A stretch of DNA of 64,000 bases. It comes from Paenibacillus cookii (GTDB taxonomy: Bacteria; Bacillota; Bacilli; Paenibacillales; Paenibacillaceae). Within the stretch, counting starts at the first letter, position 1; each line of letters begins with the position of its first letter. Location of the stretch: NCBI RefSeq assembly GCF_018333375.1, contig NZ_BORW01000006.1:62001-126000 (forward strand), read 5' to 3'. Below the pieces are notes generated by a model. The model saw only the letters and a list, made by a program, of their open reading frames with translations, ran no database searches and was not told where the DNA came from. Positions 35,839-45,704 of this stretch are shown in pieces. The position numbers were made by a program, and so were the translations under genes.

Positions 35839-38800
35839 TTGGACAAGACTGGCGAAAAAAGAAAACGGTTCGAGCTTCTGATGAAGCAGGGCGAAATCCC
35901 CCCCGGATTGGTCGACCCTTATTTTTTGGACGGTTATATCGAGCAGGTCGAAACGAGCCGAAGCAATAAGGAATGGATCATCACGATCGTCAAGGAAACG
36001 CTTGTGCCTGCGGAGGTATACCGCAACTTTTGCCTGAAGCTTAGGGAAAAAATGCAGCATATCGCCAAAATCACGTTTATCTTCAAATACGGTCCTGCAG
36101 TTGGTCACGGGGAAATCGTCGATACGTATTGGAATCTGTTCTTGGAATGGGTTCACAGGGAAATTCCGTCGGTCAACGGATGGATGGCGAGAGCCGGGCA
36201 TGAGCTGGACGGGGACATGCTCCTCGTAACGATGTCGGATTCCACTTCGCTTGAACTGGCGCGCAAAAAACAGATCGACCAGGCCATCATCCGTTTTTAT
36301 CAGCAATATTTTGCGCTCCCGCTCAGGGTAAAGGTTCAGGTCGGGGAAACGAACCGGGAGGCGTACGAAGAATTCGAGCAGAAAAAGCGGGCCGAAGAGC
36401 TTGAAGTCATTCAGAAGATGATCACGAGCATGGAAGCCGAAGCGCGCGAGATCGAAGACGACGGAGAAGAAGTCCGCCTGCAGGTCGGTTACGACATCAA
36501 GGAGCAGCCTGTGCCGATCCAGGAGATTCAGGACGAGGAGAAGAAGATTACGATCCAGGGAACCATCTTCGGCCTGGACAGCAAGGAGCTCCGCAACGGC
36601 AGCACGCTGTTTATGTTCAACCTGACGGACTTTACCGATTCGCTGCAGATGAAAATGTTTGCGAAAACCAAAGAGGACTTGAAGGTTTTGAGCCTGTTGG
36701 CCAACGGCAAATGGGTGAAAGCGCGCGGACGGGTGGAATACGACCGGTTCATGCAGGTGCCCGAGCTGGTGATGATCCCTTCCGATTTGGTCGAGGTCCA
36801 AGCACCACCTGCACGGAAGGATACCGCTTCCGAAAAACGCGTAGAGTTTCACCTGCATTCGACCATGAGCACGATGGATGCCGTGACGCCCGTCGACCAA
36901 TATATCAAAACGGCGGCCAAATGGGGGCATAAGGCGATCGCGATTACCGACCATGGCGGCGTGCAAAGCTTTCCGGACGCGGCCAAGGCGGCGAAAAAGA
37001 ACGGCATCAAAATGATTTACGGCGTCGAAGCCAACGTGGTCAACGATTCCGTTCCCGTCGTCATGCAGCCGAAACCGATCGAGCTGAAGTCCGCGACGTA
37101 CGTCGTATTCGATATCGAGACCACCGGTTTGTCGATCACGAACAGCAAGATTACCGAGCTTGCCGCGGTCAAAATGCATGAAGGCAAAGAAATCGGCCGG
37201 TACGCGACGTTCGTCAACCCGCACGAAAAAATTCCGTACCATATCCAGCAGCTCACGAACATTACGGATGAAATGGTTAAAGATGCGCCCGACCTGGAGC
37301 CCGTCCTGAAGGAATTCGTCGAATTCGTCGGCGACGCGGTCCTGGTTGCGCATAATGCCCGATTCGACGTGGGTTTCATCCAGGCTTCGTTAAAAGAATA
37401 CGGCATGCCGCCGCTGGACAATCCGGCGCTCGATACGCTGGAGCTTGCCCGCTTGCTGCATCCGGGAATGAAAAACCACCGGTTGAACACGCTCGCGGAT
37501 AAATACAAGGTACTCCTCGAAAGCCATCACCGGGCGATTGACGATACGGTGGCGCTGGCCGGCATTTTGAACGGATTGTTGGCCGATGCGGAAAAAATCA
37601 AAGGACTGACGATGCTCGACCGGCTGAACGATTACGTCGGCAAGGATCTGTCCAATACCCGTCCGTTCCACTGCGGCATTTATGCGCTGAACCCGACCGG
37701 CAAAAAAAATCTGTTTAAGCTGATTTCGTTGTCGCATACCGAATATTTCATGCGGGTTCCATGCATTCCGAGATCCAAGCTCGTCGAGCTGCGGGAAGGG
37801 CTGCTTGTCATCTCCGGCTGCGAAAAAGGCGAATTTTTCGAGACGGTGCTGAACAAGACGGTCGAAGAAGCGATGGAAGTGGCGGAATTTTACGACGTGC
37901 TGGAAATTCAGCCGCTGACGATGTACATGCACCTGGTCGACAAAGGGCTGGTCGGAAGTCCGGCCGAGCTGAAGGCGGCGATCAAGACGATTTGCGATAT
38001 CGGCGAAAAACTGAACAAACCGGTTATCGCCACAGGCAACGTGCATTATCTCGATCCGCGCGACAAGCTGTTCCGCGACATTACGATCCACGGCATCACG
38101 GGGTTCAGTCCGCTGAAGGATATCCGCAAGCCGGACGCGCACCTGCGCACGACGGATGAAATGCTGGAAGAATTCGAGTTTCTGGGCAAAGACAAGGCCT
38201 TTGAGGTCGTCGTAAAAAACACCAACGAATTGGCCGACCGGTTCGAAGAAATCGAGCTGTTCCCGGACAAGCTCTTTACGCCGATCATCGAAGGCGCGGA
38301 CGAGGAGATCCGGAATACCTGCTACGAAACGGCCCGGTCGATTTACGGGGACGACCTGCCGGAAGTCGTCGTGGCCCGGCTGGAGAAAGAGCTCGAGCCG
38401 ATCATCAAATACGGCTTTTCCGCCAACTACTTGATCTCCGAACGGCTCGTGAAAAAATCGAACCGAGACGGATATCTGGTCGGCTCGCGGGGTTCCGTCG
38501 GTTCCTCCGTCGTCGCCACGTTCCTCGGCATTTCGGAGGTAAATCCGCTCCCTGCCCATTATATTTGCCGGAACGAAGCCTGCAAATACAGCGAATGGTT
38601 CCTGGACGGCAGCGTGCCGAGCGGCTTCGACCTTCCGGACAAGGAATGCCCGAAATGCGGGCAGATGCTGAAGGGCGAAGGGCAGGACATTCCGTTCGAA
38701 ACCTTCCTTGGCTTCAAAGGCGACAAGGTTCCCGATATCGACTTGAACTTTTCCGGCGAATACCAGCCGCATGCGCATAACTACACGAAGGAAATTTTCG

Positions 38801-40155
38801 GCGAAAAATGCGTGTTTCGGGCAGGAACGATCGGTACCGTCGCGGAGAAAACGGCGTTCGGCTACGCGAAAAAATACGAGGAAGACCATCATAAAAGCTG
38901 GCGCGGCGCCGAGCTGAGCCGCCTTGCGGCCGGCTGTACCGGCGTGAAGCGCAGCACCGGCCAGCACCCCGGCGGGATCGTCGTCGTTCCGGATTACATG
39001 GAAGTTGAGGATATAACTCCGGTCCAATATCCGGCGGACGATACGAGCGCGGAATGGAAAACGACCCACTTCGATTACCACGCTTTTGACGCGAACCTGC
39101 TGAAGCTCGATATTCTGGGGCACGACGATCCGACCATGATGAGGATGCTGCAGGATTTGACGGGGGTCGATCCGACCACCATCCCGATGAATGATCCGAA
39201 GGTCATGAGCATGTTCAACTCGACCGAAGCGCTCGGCGTCACGCCGGAACAGATCCGGACGCCGGTGGCCACGTACGGCGTGCCTGAAATGGGTACGAAG
39301 TTCGTCCGCCAGATGCTGATCGAATCGAAGCCTTCGTCGTTTGCGGACTTGCTGCAAATTTCGGGTCTGTCCCACGGGACGGGCGTATGGCTCGGAAACG
39401 CCCAGGAGCTGATCAAAAACGGCACCTGCAACATCAAAACGGTAATCGGCTGCCGCGACGATATCATGCTCTACTTGATCTACAAAGCCGGCATGGACGC
39501 CAGCCTCGCCTTTAAAATTACGGAAAGCGTCCGTAAGGGCAAAGGGTTGACGCCGGAATGGATCGAGGAAATGAAACGGTGCAAAGTGCCGCAATGGTAC
39601 ATCGATTCATGCCTCAAAATCCAGTACATGTTCCCGAAGGCACACGCGGCCGCATATGTTATTTCAGCGGTCCGGACCGCGTATTTCAAACTGTATTATC
39701 CGATCGAATATTACGCCACGTATTTTTCGGTCCGTGCCGAGGATTTCGACATCGAGCTTTGCTGCCAAGGTTACGAGGCGATTTACCGCCAAATCGAAGA
39801 AATCGAGCAAAAAGGCTTCCAGGCTACGACCAAAGAGAAAAGCATGCTTCCGGTGCTTGAAATGGCGCTCGAGATGACCGCGCGCGGATTCACCTTCAAA
39901 AACCTGGATCTGTACCGCTCGGAAGCCACGCGGTTTATCGTGGACGGAGATTCCTTGATCCCGCCGTTTTCGGCGATGCAGGGGATCGGGGAAAACGCGG
40001 CGCGAAACATCGCCGCCGCCCGCGAGCAGGGCGAGTTTCTGTCGATCGAAGACTTCCAGCAGAAGTCGAAGGCAAGTAAATCCATTATCGAGCTGCTGAC
40101 CCAGATGGGCTGCTTCCGCGGCCTGCCGGAAAGCAACCAGCTCTCGTTGTTCTAA
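35839..40155 (+). CDS. polC: DNA polymerase III subunit alpha, PolC type
   Basis: PolC is the main replicative polymerase of low-GC Gram-positives, combining synthesis with proofreading. The 1438-residue product shows an N-terminal domain, an OB fold (about residues 235-320), a PHP domain (HLHSTMSTMDAV region), and a DEDDh exonuclease inserted in it (catalytic Asp425/Glu427 in FDIETTGLS). The polymerase core has the Asp966-x-Asp968 pair (PDIDLNF). A four-cysteine zinc element (CRNEACK, CPKCG) lies upstream of the core. Start TTG 35839 is behind AAGGGGG. Confidence 0.98.
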   Translation: MDKTGEKRKRFELLMKQGEIPPGLVDPYFLDGYIEQVETSRSNKEWIITIVKETLVPAEVYRNFCLKLREKMQHIAKITFIFKYGPAVGHGEIVDTYWNLFLEWVHREIPSVNGWMARAGHELDGDMLLVTMSDSTSLELARKKQIDQAIIRFYQQYFALPLRVKVQVGETNREAYEEFEQKKRAEELEVIQKMITSMEAEAREIEDDGEEVRLQVGYDIKEQPVPIQEIQDEEKKITIQGTIFGLDSKELRNGSTLFMFNLTDFTDSLQMKMFAKTKEDLKVLSLLANGKWVKARGRVEYDRFMQVPELVMIPSDLVEVQAPPARKDTASEKRVEFHLHSTMSTMDAVTPVDQYIKTAAKWGHKAIAITDHGGVQSFPDAAKAAKKNGIKMIYGVEANVVNDSVPVVMQPKPIELKSATYVVFDIETTGLSITNSKITELAAVKMHEGKEIGRYATFVNPHEKIPYHIQQLTNITDEMVKDAPDLEPVLKEFVEFVGDAVLVAHNARFDVGFIQASLKEYGMPPLDNPALDTLELARLLHPGMKNHRLNTLADKYKVLLESHHRAIDDTVALAGILNGLLADAEKIKGLTMLDRLNDYVGKDLSNTRPFHCGIYALNPTGKKNLFKLISLSHTEYFMRVPCIPRSKLVELREGLLVISGCEKGEFFETVLNKTVEEAMEVAEFYDVLEIQPLTMYMHLVDKGLVGSPAELKAAIKTICDIGEKLNKPVIATGNVHYLDPRDKLFRDITIHGITGFSPLKDIRKPDAHLRTTDEMLEEFEFLGKDKAFEVVVKNTNELADRFEEIELFPDKLFTPIIEGADEEIRNTCYETARSIYGDDLPEVVVARLEKELEPIIKYGFSANYLISERLVKKSNRDGYLVGSRGSVGSSVVATFLGISEVNPLPAHYICRNEACKYSEWFLDGSVPSGFDLPDKECPKCGQMLKGEGQDIPFETFLGFKGDKVPDIDLNFSGEYQPHAHNYTKEIFGEKCVFRAGTIGTVAEKTAFGYAKKYEEDHHKSWRGAELSRLAAGCTGVKRSTGQHPGGIVVVPDYMEVEDITPVQYPADDTSAEWKTTHFDYHAFDANLLKLDILGHDDPTMMRMLQDLTGVDPTTIPMNDPKVMSMFNSTEALGVTPEQIRTPVATYGVPEMGTKFVRQMLIESKPSSFADLLQISGLSHGTGVWLGNAQELIKNGTCNIKTVIGCRDDIMLYLIYKAGMDASLAFKITESVRKGKGLTPEWIEEMKRCKVPQWYIDSCLKIQYMFPKAHAAAYVISAVRTAYFKLYYPIEYYATYFSVRAEDFDIELCCQGYEAIYRQIEEIEQKGFQATTKEKSMLPVLEMALEMTARGFTFKNLDLYRSEATRFIVDGDSLIPPFSAMQGIGENAARNIAAAREQGEFLSIEDFQQKSKASKSIIELLTQMGCFRGLPESNQLSLF

Positions 40156-40254
40156 AGCCTCAAACCGATATATCCGTTTTTTTATCCGCCCTTGACAAGA
40201 CTTGACGAGGACGCGCACCCCTTGCTGCGACTGGAAGCAGTCAAGGAGCGATAC

Positions 40255-40283
40255 TTGTCAGTGTTGCCAGACTATGTTATAAT
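40255..40283 (+). promoter_or_regulatory. Sigma-A promoter of the rimP-nusA-infB operon
   Basis: TTGTCA (40255-40260) and TATAAT (40278-40283) have the ideal 17-base spacing. Transcription would start near 40290, so the leader contains the hairpin described separately. This is one of the strongest promoter matches in the window. Confidence 0.88.
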
Positions 40284-40317
40284 TTTTTTGGCAATCATGG
40301 AGATAAAACCGTTGTTT

Positions 40318-40341
40318 AAAGAGTGGGGCGACCCACTCTTT
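40318..40341 (+). promoter_or_regulatory. GNRA-loop hairpin in the rimP leader (candidate NusA-responsive attenuator)
   Basis: AAAGAGTGGG (40318-40327) and CCCACTCTTT (40332-40341) form a perfect ten-pair stem closed by a GCGA tetraloop, about 28 bases after the transcription start. The following tract (ACTCTTTGG) is T-poor. This is the type of weak terminator that depends on NusA, which is encoded second in this operon. Confidence 0.6.
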
Positions 40342-40386
40342 ACTCTTTGGTATATAGGATATTGAAAGTCTTGGAGGTAATAATCT

Positions 40387-40848
40387 TTGAGCACACCGAA
40401 GATCAAGGGAATTGTAGAAGAAATGGTCCAGCCTTACCTGGATGAGCATAACTTTGAGCTTGTTGACGTGGAATACGTGAAGGAAGGCAGCAATTACTTC
40501 CTGCGCGTCTATGTCGACAAGGAAGGCGGCATTGACATCGATGACTGCGGCATGATCAGCGAATACCTGAGCCAGAAGCTGGATGAGAACGATCCGATTC
40601 CCACCGCGTATTTTCTGGAGGTATCCTCCCCTGGCGCCGAGCGTCCGCTGAAAAAAAGCGAAGACGTGGCTAAAGCCGTCGGCAAAGATGTTTTTGTGAC
40701 CGTGTACGAGGCGGTGGACGGCCAGAAGGAATTCGAAGGCCGGCTTCTTTCGTTCGAGAACGACGAGCTTGTCATCTCCGCGGGAAAGAAGCAGCACACC
40801 ATCCCGTACGCAAAAGTTGCCAGCGCCAGACTGGCCATTATTTTTTAA
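40387..40848 (+). CDS. rimP: Ribosome maturation factor RimP
   Basis: RimP assists assembly of the 30S subunit, around S12. The 153-residue product has the two-domain layout of the family: the N-terminal half with FELVDVEYVKEGSNYFLRVY and DDCGMISEYLSQKLDE, then VSSPGAERPLKK, and a C-terminal SH3-like domain. The TTG start at 40387 is supported by TTGGAGGTAATAATC. It is the first gene of the nusA-infB operon. Confidence 0.96.
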   Translation: MSTPKIKGIVEEMVQPYLDEHNFELVDVEYVKEGSNYFLRVYVDKEGGIDIDDCGMISEYLSQKLDENDPIPTAYFLEVSSPGAERPLKKSEDVAKAVGKDVFVTVYEAVDGQKEFEGRLLSFENDELVISAGKKQHTIPYAKVASARLAIIF

Positions 40849-40851
40849 AGT

Positions 40852-40890
40852 CCAGGAATGGACACCGCTTACTCGAACGCGGATTCCTGG
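40852..40890 (+). promoter_or_regulatory. Hairpin between rimP and nusA
   Basis: CCAGGAAT (40852-40859) pairs perfectly with ATTCCTGG (40883-40890), with an inner CCGC/GCGG stem. Only GTTTTA follows, so it is a weak terminator at best and may tune nusA expression or mark an mRNA processing site. Confidence 0.55.
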
Positions 40891-40982
40891 GTTTTACGTC
40901 GCGAAACGCAAACTTCACCTGTCATAGACGGCGTAGCCGTTTACGCTTGGGTGCATGTAATGAAAGGGGGAACTGATTTCCA

Positions 40983-42080
40983 ATGAGTATGGATTTTATC
41001 GAAGCAATGAATGAACTGGAAAGAGAAAAGGGAATCAGCAAGGATATTCTGTTTGAAGCGATTGAAGCCGCGCTGATCTCCAGCTACAAACGCAATTTTA
41101 ACACCGCGCAGAACGTGCGCGTGGATATGAACCGCAATTCGGGCGTCATCAAGGTGTATGCCCGCAAGCTCGTCGTGGAAGAGGTGCTGGATCCGCGCAC
41201 CGAAATTTCCCTGCCGGCGGCTAGGGAGATCAACCCGCATTTCCAAATCGACGATATCGCGGAAATCGAGGTTACGCCTCGCGATTTCGGCCGCATCGCC
41301 GCGCAAACGGCGAAGCAGGTCGTCACCCAGCGCATCCGCGAAGCGGAGCGCGGCTTGATTTACAACGCGTTTGTGGATAAAGAAGAGGATATCGTGACCG
41401 GTACGGTGCAGCGCCAGGATCTCCGCAACTTCTATGTGGATTTGGGCAAAATCGAAGCGGTGCTTCCGCTCAGCGAGTTGATGCCGAACGAAAAGTTCAA
41501 GCACGGCGACCGGATCAAGGCATACATCACCAAAGTGGAAAACACGACCAAGGGGCCGCAAATCATGTTGTCCCGTACGCATCCGGGTCTCCTCAAGCGC
41601 TTGTTCGAGCTCGAAGTGCCCGAAATTTTCGACGGCGTGGTCGAAATCCGCTCCGTGGCCCGGGAAGCCGGCTTCCGTTCCAAGATCGCGGTCTACTCCC
41701 GCAACCCGGAAGTTGATCCGGTCGGCTCCTGCGTCGGGCCTAAAGGCCTCCGCGTGCAGACCATTGTCAATGAGCTGCGCGGGGAGAAAATCGACATCGT
41801 TCGCTATTCCGAACAGGTTGAGGAATATGTGGCTAACGCGCTTAGCCCATCGAAGGTTCTGGAAGTGATCGTGTTCGAGGAAGAGAAGATGGCACGCGTC
41901 ATCGTGCCTGACTACCAGCTTTCCCTGGCGATCGGCATCAAGGGCCAAAACGCCCGTTTGGCCGCCAAGCTGACAGGCTGGAAAATCGACATCAAGAGCG
42001 AAAGTCAGGCGGAACAGGAATTCGGCAGACCGAAAACTTCTTCGGTGGAAATGCATCAGGATTCCGTCTCCGTCGATTGA
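40983..42080 (+). CDS. nusA: Transcription elongation/termination factor NusA
   Basis: NusA binds RNA polymerase and modulates pausing, termination and antitermination. The 365-residue product has an N-terminal RNAP-binding domain (residues 1-125), an S1 domain (about 130-200), and two KH domains with [20 protein letters not shown] and [19 protein letters not shown]. It lacks the C-terminal acidic repeats of E. coli NusA, as in Bacilli. The ATG follows AAAGGGGGAAC. It is second in the rimP operon. Confidence 0.98.
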   Translation: MSMDFIEAMNELEREKGISKDILFEAIEAALISSYKRNFNTAQNVRVDMNRNSGVIKVYARKLVVEEVLDPRTEISLPAAREINPHFQIDDIAEIEVTPRDFGRIAAQTAKQVVTQRIREAERGLIYNAFVDKEEDIVTGTVQRQDLRNFYVDLGKIEAVLPLSELMPNEKFKHGDRIKAYITKVENTTKGPQIMLSRTHPGLLKRLFELEVPEIFDGVVEIRSVAREAGFRSKIAVYSRNPEVDPVGSCVGPKGLRVQTIVNELRGEKIDIVRYSEQVEEYVANALSPSKVLEVIVFEEEKMARVIVPDYQLSLAIGIKGQNARLAAKLTGWKIDIKSESQAEQEFGRPKTSSVEMHQDSVSVD

Positions 42081-42111
42081 CCGCAGAACGACATTGACGG
42101 GGGGCTGCGCC

Positions 42112-42423
42112 ATGATCAAGCAAAGAAAAGTGCCGCTGCGCAAATGCGTGGCGTGCCAGGAAATGATGCCGAAAAAAGAACTGATCCGCATTGTGAAGAC
42201 TCCCGACGACGAGGTGCTGATCGACCTGACCGGCAAGAAGTCGGGGCGAGGGGCCTACCTTTGCGGTAAAGTTTCCTGCTTCAAGCTGGCACAAAAAAAC
42301 AAGTCGCTGGACCGTGCCCTGAAGCACCACGTCAAGCCGGAAATATACGAGCAGCTTGCCGAAGATTTCATTTCGGTGGAGGACGAGTTTCTGGCGGTCA
42401 AGGAAAGCACGGCCGATGAATAA
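42112..42423 (+). CDS. ylxR: YlxR-family RNA-binding protein
   Basis: YlxR is a small, basic protein of the nusA-infB operon, reported to bind nucleic acid (and in Bacillus to influence RNase P or transcription of metabolic genes). The 103-residue product has the family pattern RKCVACQEMMPKKELIRIV with paired cysteines, then GRGAYLCGKVSCF. I start at ATG 42112 following GGGGGGC; an in-frame ATG 18 bases earlier falls before that site. It overlaps ylxQ by eight bases. Confidence 0.93.
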   Translation: MIKQRKVPLRKCVACQEMMPKKELIRIVKTPDDEVLIDLTGKKSGRGAYLCGKVSCFKLAQKNKSLDRALKHHVKPEIYEQLAEDFISVEDEFLAVKESTADE

Positions 42424-42739
42424 ATTTTTCTCCCGACTCGGTCTTGCCATGCGTGCGGGGAAGATGCTGACAGGCGACGAGATTGTGCTGAAAGCGATAC
42501 GTTCTTCGGAAGCAAAGCTAGTTATCCTTGCGGGAGACGCCTCAGCAAATACACAGAAAAAGTTCCGCGACAAATGCGGAACGTACAACATCCCTCTGGT
42601 GATCGGATTTGACCGCGAAAGTTTGGGCGCAAGCATCGGGAAACCCGAAAGAGTTGTGCTCGCAATTACGGATCAAGGATTCGCAGAAATGATCTCCAAA
42701 AGCTTGGAGATAATGTCGGAGGTGGAGTATATTGAGTAA
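42416..42739 (+). CDS. ylxQ: L7Ae-family RNA-binding protein YlxQ
   Basis: YlxQ (also called RplGA) is an L7Ae/L30e-fold protein that recognises kink-turn RNA. The 107-residue product contains the family features [23 protein letters not shown] and [17 protein letters not shown] ribosomal association is plausible but not demonstrated by sequence. The start ATG at 42416 overlaps the end of ylxR. The stop overlaps infB by eight bases, giving a tightly coupled trio. Confidence 0.92.
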   Translation: MNKFFSRLGLAMRAGKMLTGDEIVLKAIRSSEAKLVILAGDASANTQKKFRDKCGTYNIPLVIGFDRESLGASIGKPERVVLAITDQGFAEMISKSLEIMSEVEYIE

Positions 42740-45311
42740 ACAAGACAGTAAAGACAAACTGCGTGTATACGAATATGCAAAATCATTAAATATGAGCAGC
42801 AAAGAAATTATAACCATTTTAAAGCGGCTGAACATTCCCGTTAACAACCATATGAGCGTGATGGAGAATGATTCGGTCGCAAAAGTGGAACAATTTTTTC
42901 GAGATATCAAATCGAATGCCGCTGCGAAAAGAGAAAGCGGGGAAACTCTTACGACAGTTAATACTTCTTCCATAAAAAACGACAATCGGGCAGAGAAAAA
43001 TCAGGGGGGCCGGCCGGCAGGCCAGGGCCAATCCCAAAAACAACAGGAAAAGCAGGTAAGTATGAATAATAAATCAAATCAAACCACTCAAAACGGTTCC
43101 CAGCGAACCCAAGGCGGGCAGGATTCCCGTCAAGGCCACTCGAATCAGGGAGGCCAGAATAACGGCAGAACGCAAGGACAACATAACGGAGGCGGACGCA
43201 GCCAGGGTACAGGCAACCGCAGTCAAGGTTCTTCCCAAGCCGGCCGCAATCAAAGCGCAGGCCAGGGAGGCAACCGGAGCCAAGGCGGCGGCCAGCAATC
43301 CGGCGGCCAACGCCAGAACCAAAACCAAAACCGTCCGCAGCAAACGAACCCGCGCCCAACCCAAGAGCGTGGAAATACGGATGACAACTTCTCGAAAAAC
43401 GACAACCGCGGAGCGGGCCGTACCCAGAATCGCGGCAAAGGCGGAAACAAACGGTTTGAAGACGGAAAATCCGGCTTTAACCGGGGCAACAACCGCGGCG
43501 GAAAGAACAACAAGGGAAGATATCAGAACCAGCCGCCGCGCGAGAAAATCGACAACACGCCGAAAAAAATCATCGTCCGCGGCACGATGACGGTTGGGGA
43601 AACGGCCAAACTGCTTCATAAGGACGCGTCCGAGGTCATCAAAAAGCTGATGCTTATGGGCGTCATGGCGGCCATTAACCAAGAACTCGACATCGACACG
43701 ATTCTACTGCTCGCCGGCGAGTTCGGCGTAGAGGTTGAAGTGAAGATCGTCGTCGAGGATGACCGTTTCGAGACGATTGAGGAGAATGACGATCCTGCGG
43801 ATCTGAGAACCCGTCCGCCGGTCGTGACGATCATGGGTCACGTTGACCACGGTAAAACGACGTTGCTCGACGCCATCCGTTCCACGAACGTTACCGGCGG
43901 CGAAGCAGGGGGCATCACGCAGCATATCGGTGCCTACCAGGTGGAGATCAACAACAAAAAAATCACGTTCCTGGATACCCCGGGCCACGAAGCCTTTACG
44001 GCCATGCGGGCACGCGGCGCCCAAATCACGGATATCACGATTATCGTGGTGGCAGCCGACGACGGCGTCATGCCGCAAACCGTCGAAGCCATCAACCACG
44101 CCAAAGCGGCCGAACTGCCGATTATCGTAGCCGTGAACAAAATCGACAAACCGTCGGCAAACCCGGACAAAGTGAAACAAGAGCTGACCGAATACGGTCT
44201 TGTGCCGGAAGAATGGGGCGGAGACACGATTTTCGTCAACGTTTCGGCGAAGCAAAAAATCGGCCTGGAAGATCTTCTCGAAATGATCCTCCTGGTAGCC
44301 GAAGTCAACGAATACAAAGCGAATCCGGACAAACGCGCGCGCGGTGCCGTCATCGAGGCCGAGCTGGATAAAGGCCGCGGTCCCGTAGCCCGCATCTTGG
44401 TTCAGCACGGCACGCTGAAGATCGGGGACGCTTTCGTAGCGGGCAACTGCTTCGGACGCGTTCGGGCGATGGTGAACGACAAAGGCCGCCGTCTGAAGGA
44501 AGCCGGTCCATCCACGCCGGTCGAAATTACCGGCCTGACCGAAGTTCCGCAAGCCGGCGATCCGTTCATGGTCTTCGAGGACGAGCGGAAAGCACGCTCC
44601 ATCGCCGAAAAACGCGCGATCACCCAGCGCCAGTCGGATCTCGGCAGCAACGTGCGCGTGACGCTCGACGATTTGTTCCAGCACATTAAAGACGGCGAAA
44701 TCAAAGACCTGAACGTCATCATCAAGGGCGACGTGCAGGGTTCGGTCGAGGCTCTGAAAGGCTCCTTGGCCAAAATCGAAGTGGAAGGCGTACGCGTGAA
44801 AATCATTCACAGCGGCGTGGGCGCCATAACCGAATCGGACATTATTCTGGCGGCAGCCTCGAACGCGATCGTGATCGGCTTCAACGTTCGTCCGGATCCT
44901 CAAGCGGGCGCGACGGCAGAGCAGGAGAAGGTCGACATTCGTCTGCACCGCGTCATCTACAACGTCATCGAAGAAATCGAGCAAGCCATGAAGGGCATGC
45001 TTGATCCGGAATATAAAGAAGTGGTCGTCGGCCATGCCGAGGTCCGCAACCTGTTTAAAATCAGCAAAGTCGGCACGATCGCCGGCTGCATGGTTACCCA
45101 GGGCAAAATCGTACGCAACGCGGAAGTGCGCCTGATCCGCGAAGGCATCGTCGTTCACGAAGGCAAGATCGATACGCTCAAGCGCTTCAAGGACGATGCC
45201 AAGGAAGTAAATCAGGGGTATGAATGCGGAATTACCCTTCAGGGCTATAATGACCTTAAAGAAGGAGACGTCATCGAAGCATTCGTCATGGAGGCTGTCG
45301 AGCGCAAGTAG
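42732..45311 (+). CDS. infB: Translation initiation factor IF-2
   Basis: IF-2 positions initiator tRNA on the 30S subunit and hydrolyses GTP on subunit joining. The 859-residue product has a short conserved N-terminal helix-turn-helix ([20 protein letters not shown]) and a Gln/Gly/Asn/Arg-rich low-complexity region (about residues 85-265). IF2N and GTPase domains follow, with G1 loop GHVDHGKTT at residues 369-377, DTPGHEAF and NKIDK, then domains II-IV. Start TTG is behind GGAGGTGG. It overlaps ylxQ by eight bases. Confidence 0.98.
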   Translation: MSKQDSKDKLRVYEYAKSLNMSSKEIITILKRLNIPVNNHMSVMENDSVAKVEQFFRDIKSNAAAKRESGETLTTVNTSSIKNDNRAEKNQGGRPAGQGQSQKQQEKQVSMNNKSNQTTQNGSQRTQGGQDSRQGHSNQGGQNNGRTQGQHNGGGRSQGTGNRSQGSSQAGRNQSAGQGGNRSQGGGQQSGGQRQNQNQNRPQQTNPRPTQERGNTDDNFSKNDNRGAGRTQNRGKGGNKRFEDGKSGFNRGNNRGGKNNKGRYQNQPPREKIDNTPKKIIVRGTMTVGETAKLLHKDASEVIKKLMLMGVMAAINQELDIDTILLLAGEFGVEVEVKIVVEDDRFETIEENDDPADLRTRPPVVTIMGHVDHGKTTLLDAIRSTNVTGGEAGGITQHIGAYQVEINNKKITFLDTPGHEAFTAMRARGAQITDITIIVVAADDGVMPQTVEAINHAKAAELPIIVAVNKIDKPSANPDKVKQELTEYGLVPEEWGGDTIFVNVSAKQKIGLEDLLEMILLVAEVNEYKANPDKRARGAVIEAELDKGRGPVARILVQHGTLKIGDAFVAGNCFGRVRAMVNDKGRRLKEAGPSTPVEITGLTEVPQAGDPFMVFEDERKARSIAEKRAITQRQSDLGSNVRVTLDDLFQHIKDGEIKDLNVIIKGDVQGSVEALKGSLAKIEVEGVRVKIIHSGVGAITESDIILAAASNAIVIGFNVRPDPQAGATAEQEKVDIRLHRVIYNVIEEIEQAMKGMLDPEYKEVVVGHAEVRNLFKISKVGTIAGCMVTQGKIVRNAEVRLIREGIVVHEGKIDTLKRFKDDAKEVNQGYECGITLQGYNDLKEGDVIEAFVMEAVERK

Positions 45312-45329
45312 GTAAAGAGGTGAACAGCT

Positions 45330-45683
45330 ATGGCCAAAATACGTGTAGGACGGGTTGGAGAACAGATCAAAAAGGAACTGAGCCAGCTCATCCAAAGTGA
45401 ATTGAAAGACCCCCGCATCGGTTTCCTGACCGTGACCGGCGTGGACGTAACCAATGATTTATCCCAAGCGAAGGTTTACCTCAGCGTGCTGGGAGACGAA
45501 GAGCAGAAAGAAAACTCGCTGAAAGCTCTGGAGAAAGCCAACGGTTTTCTCCGCTCCGAGCTCGGCAAGCGGATTCGCCTTCGTCACATTCCCGAGCTTA
45601 TTTTCAAGTTCGATGAATCCATTGCTTACGGCAGCCATATCGAAAAGCTGCTGGGAGAGATCAGCAAAAACGATTCGAACTAA
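45330..45683 (+). CDS. rbfA: Ribosome-binding factor A
   Basis: RbfA is a KH-type cold-shock factor needed for 16S rRNA 5' end maturation and 30S assembly. The 117-residue product starts [20 protein letters not shown] and continues with [20 protein letters not shown] and the [14 protein letters not shown] ending, all family blocks. The start ATG is preceded by AAAGAGGTG. nrnA follows after 21 bases with a good AAAGGAG site. Confidence 0.96.
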   Translation: MAKIRVGRVGEQIKKELSQLIQSELKDPRIGFLTVTGVDVTNDLSQAKVYLSVLGDEEQKENSLKALEKANGFLRSELGKRIRLRHIPELIFKFDESIAYGSHIEKLLGEISKNDSN

Positions 45684-45704
45684 TACAGTTTAAAGGAGAA
45701 GGCT

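Noticed and set aside
37390..39594. Long minus-strand open frame of 734 codons opposite polC
   Set aside because: It mirrors the polC coding frame, has Arg/His/Phe-rich composition typical of antisense shadows, and lacks a ribosome binding site or any recognisable domain.
40156..40190. Terminator after polC
   Set aside because: The sequence GATATATC before a T run is only a short self-complementary element and cannot form a convincing stem-loop.
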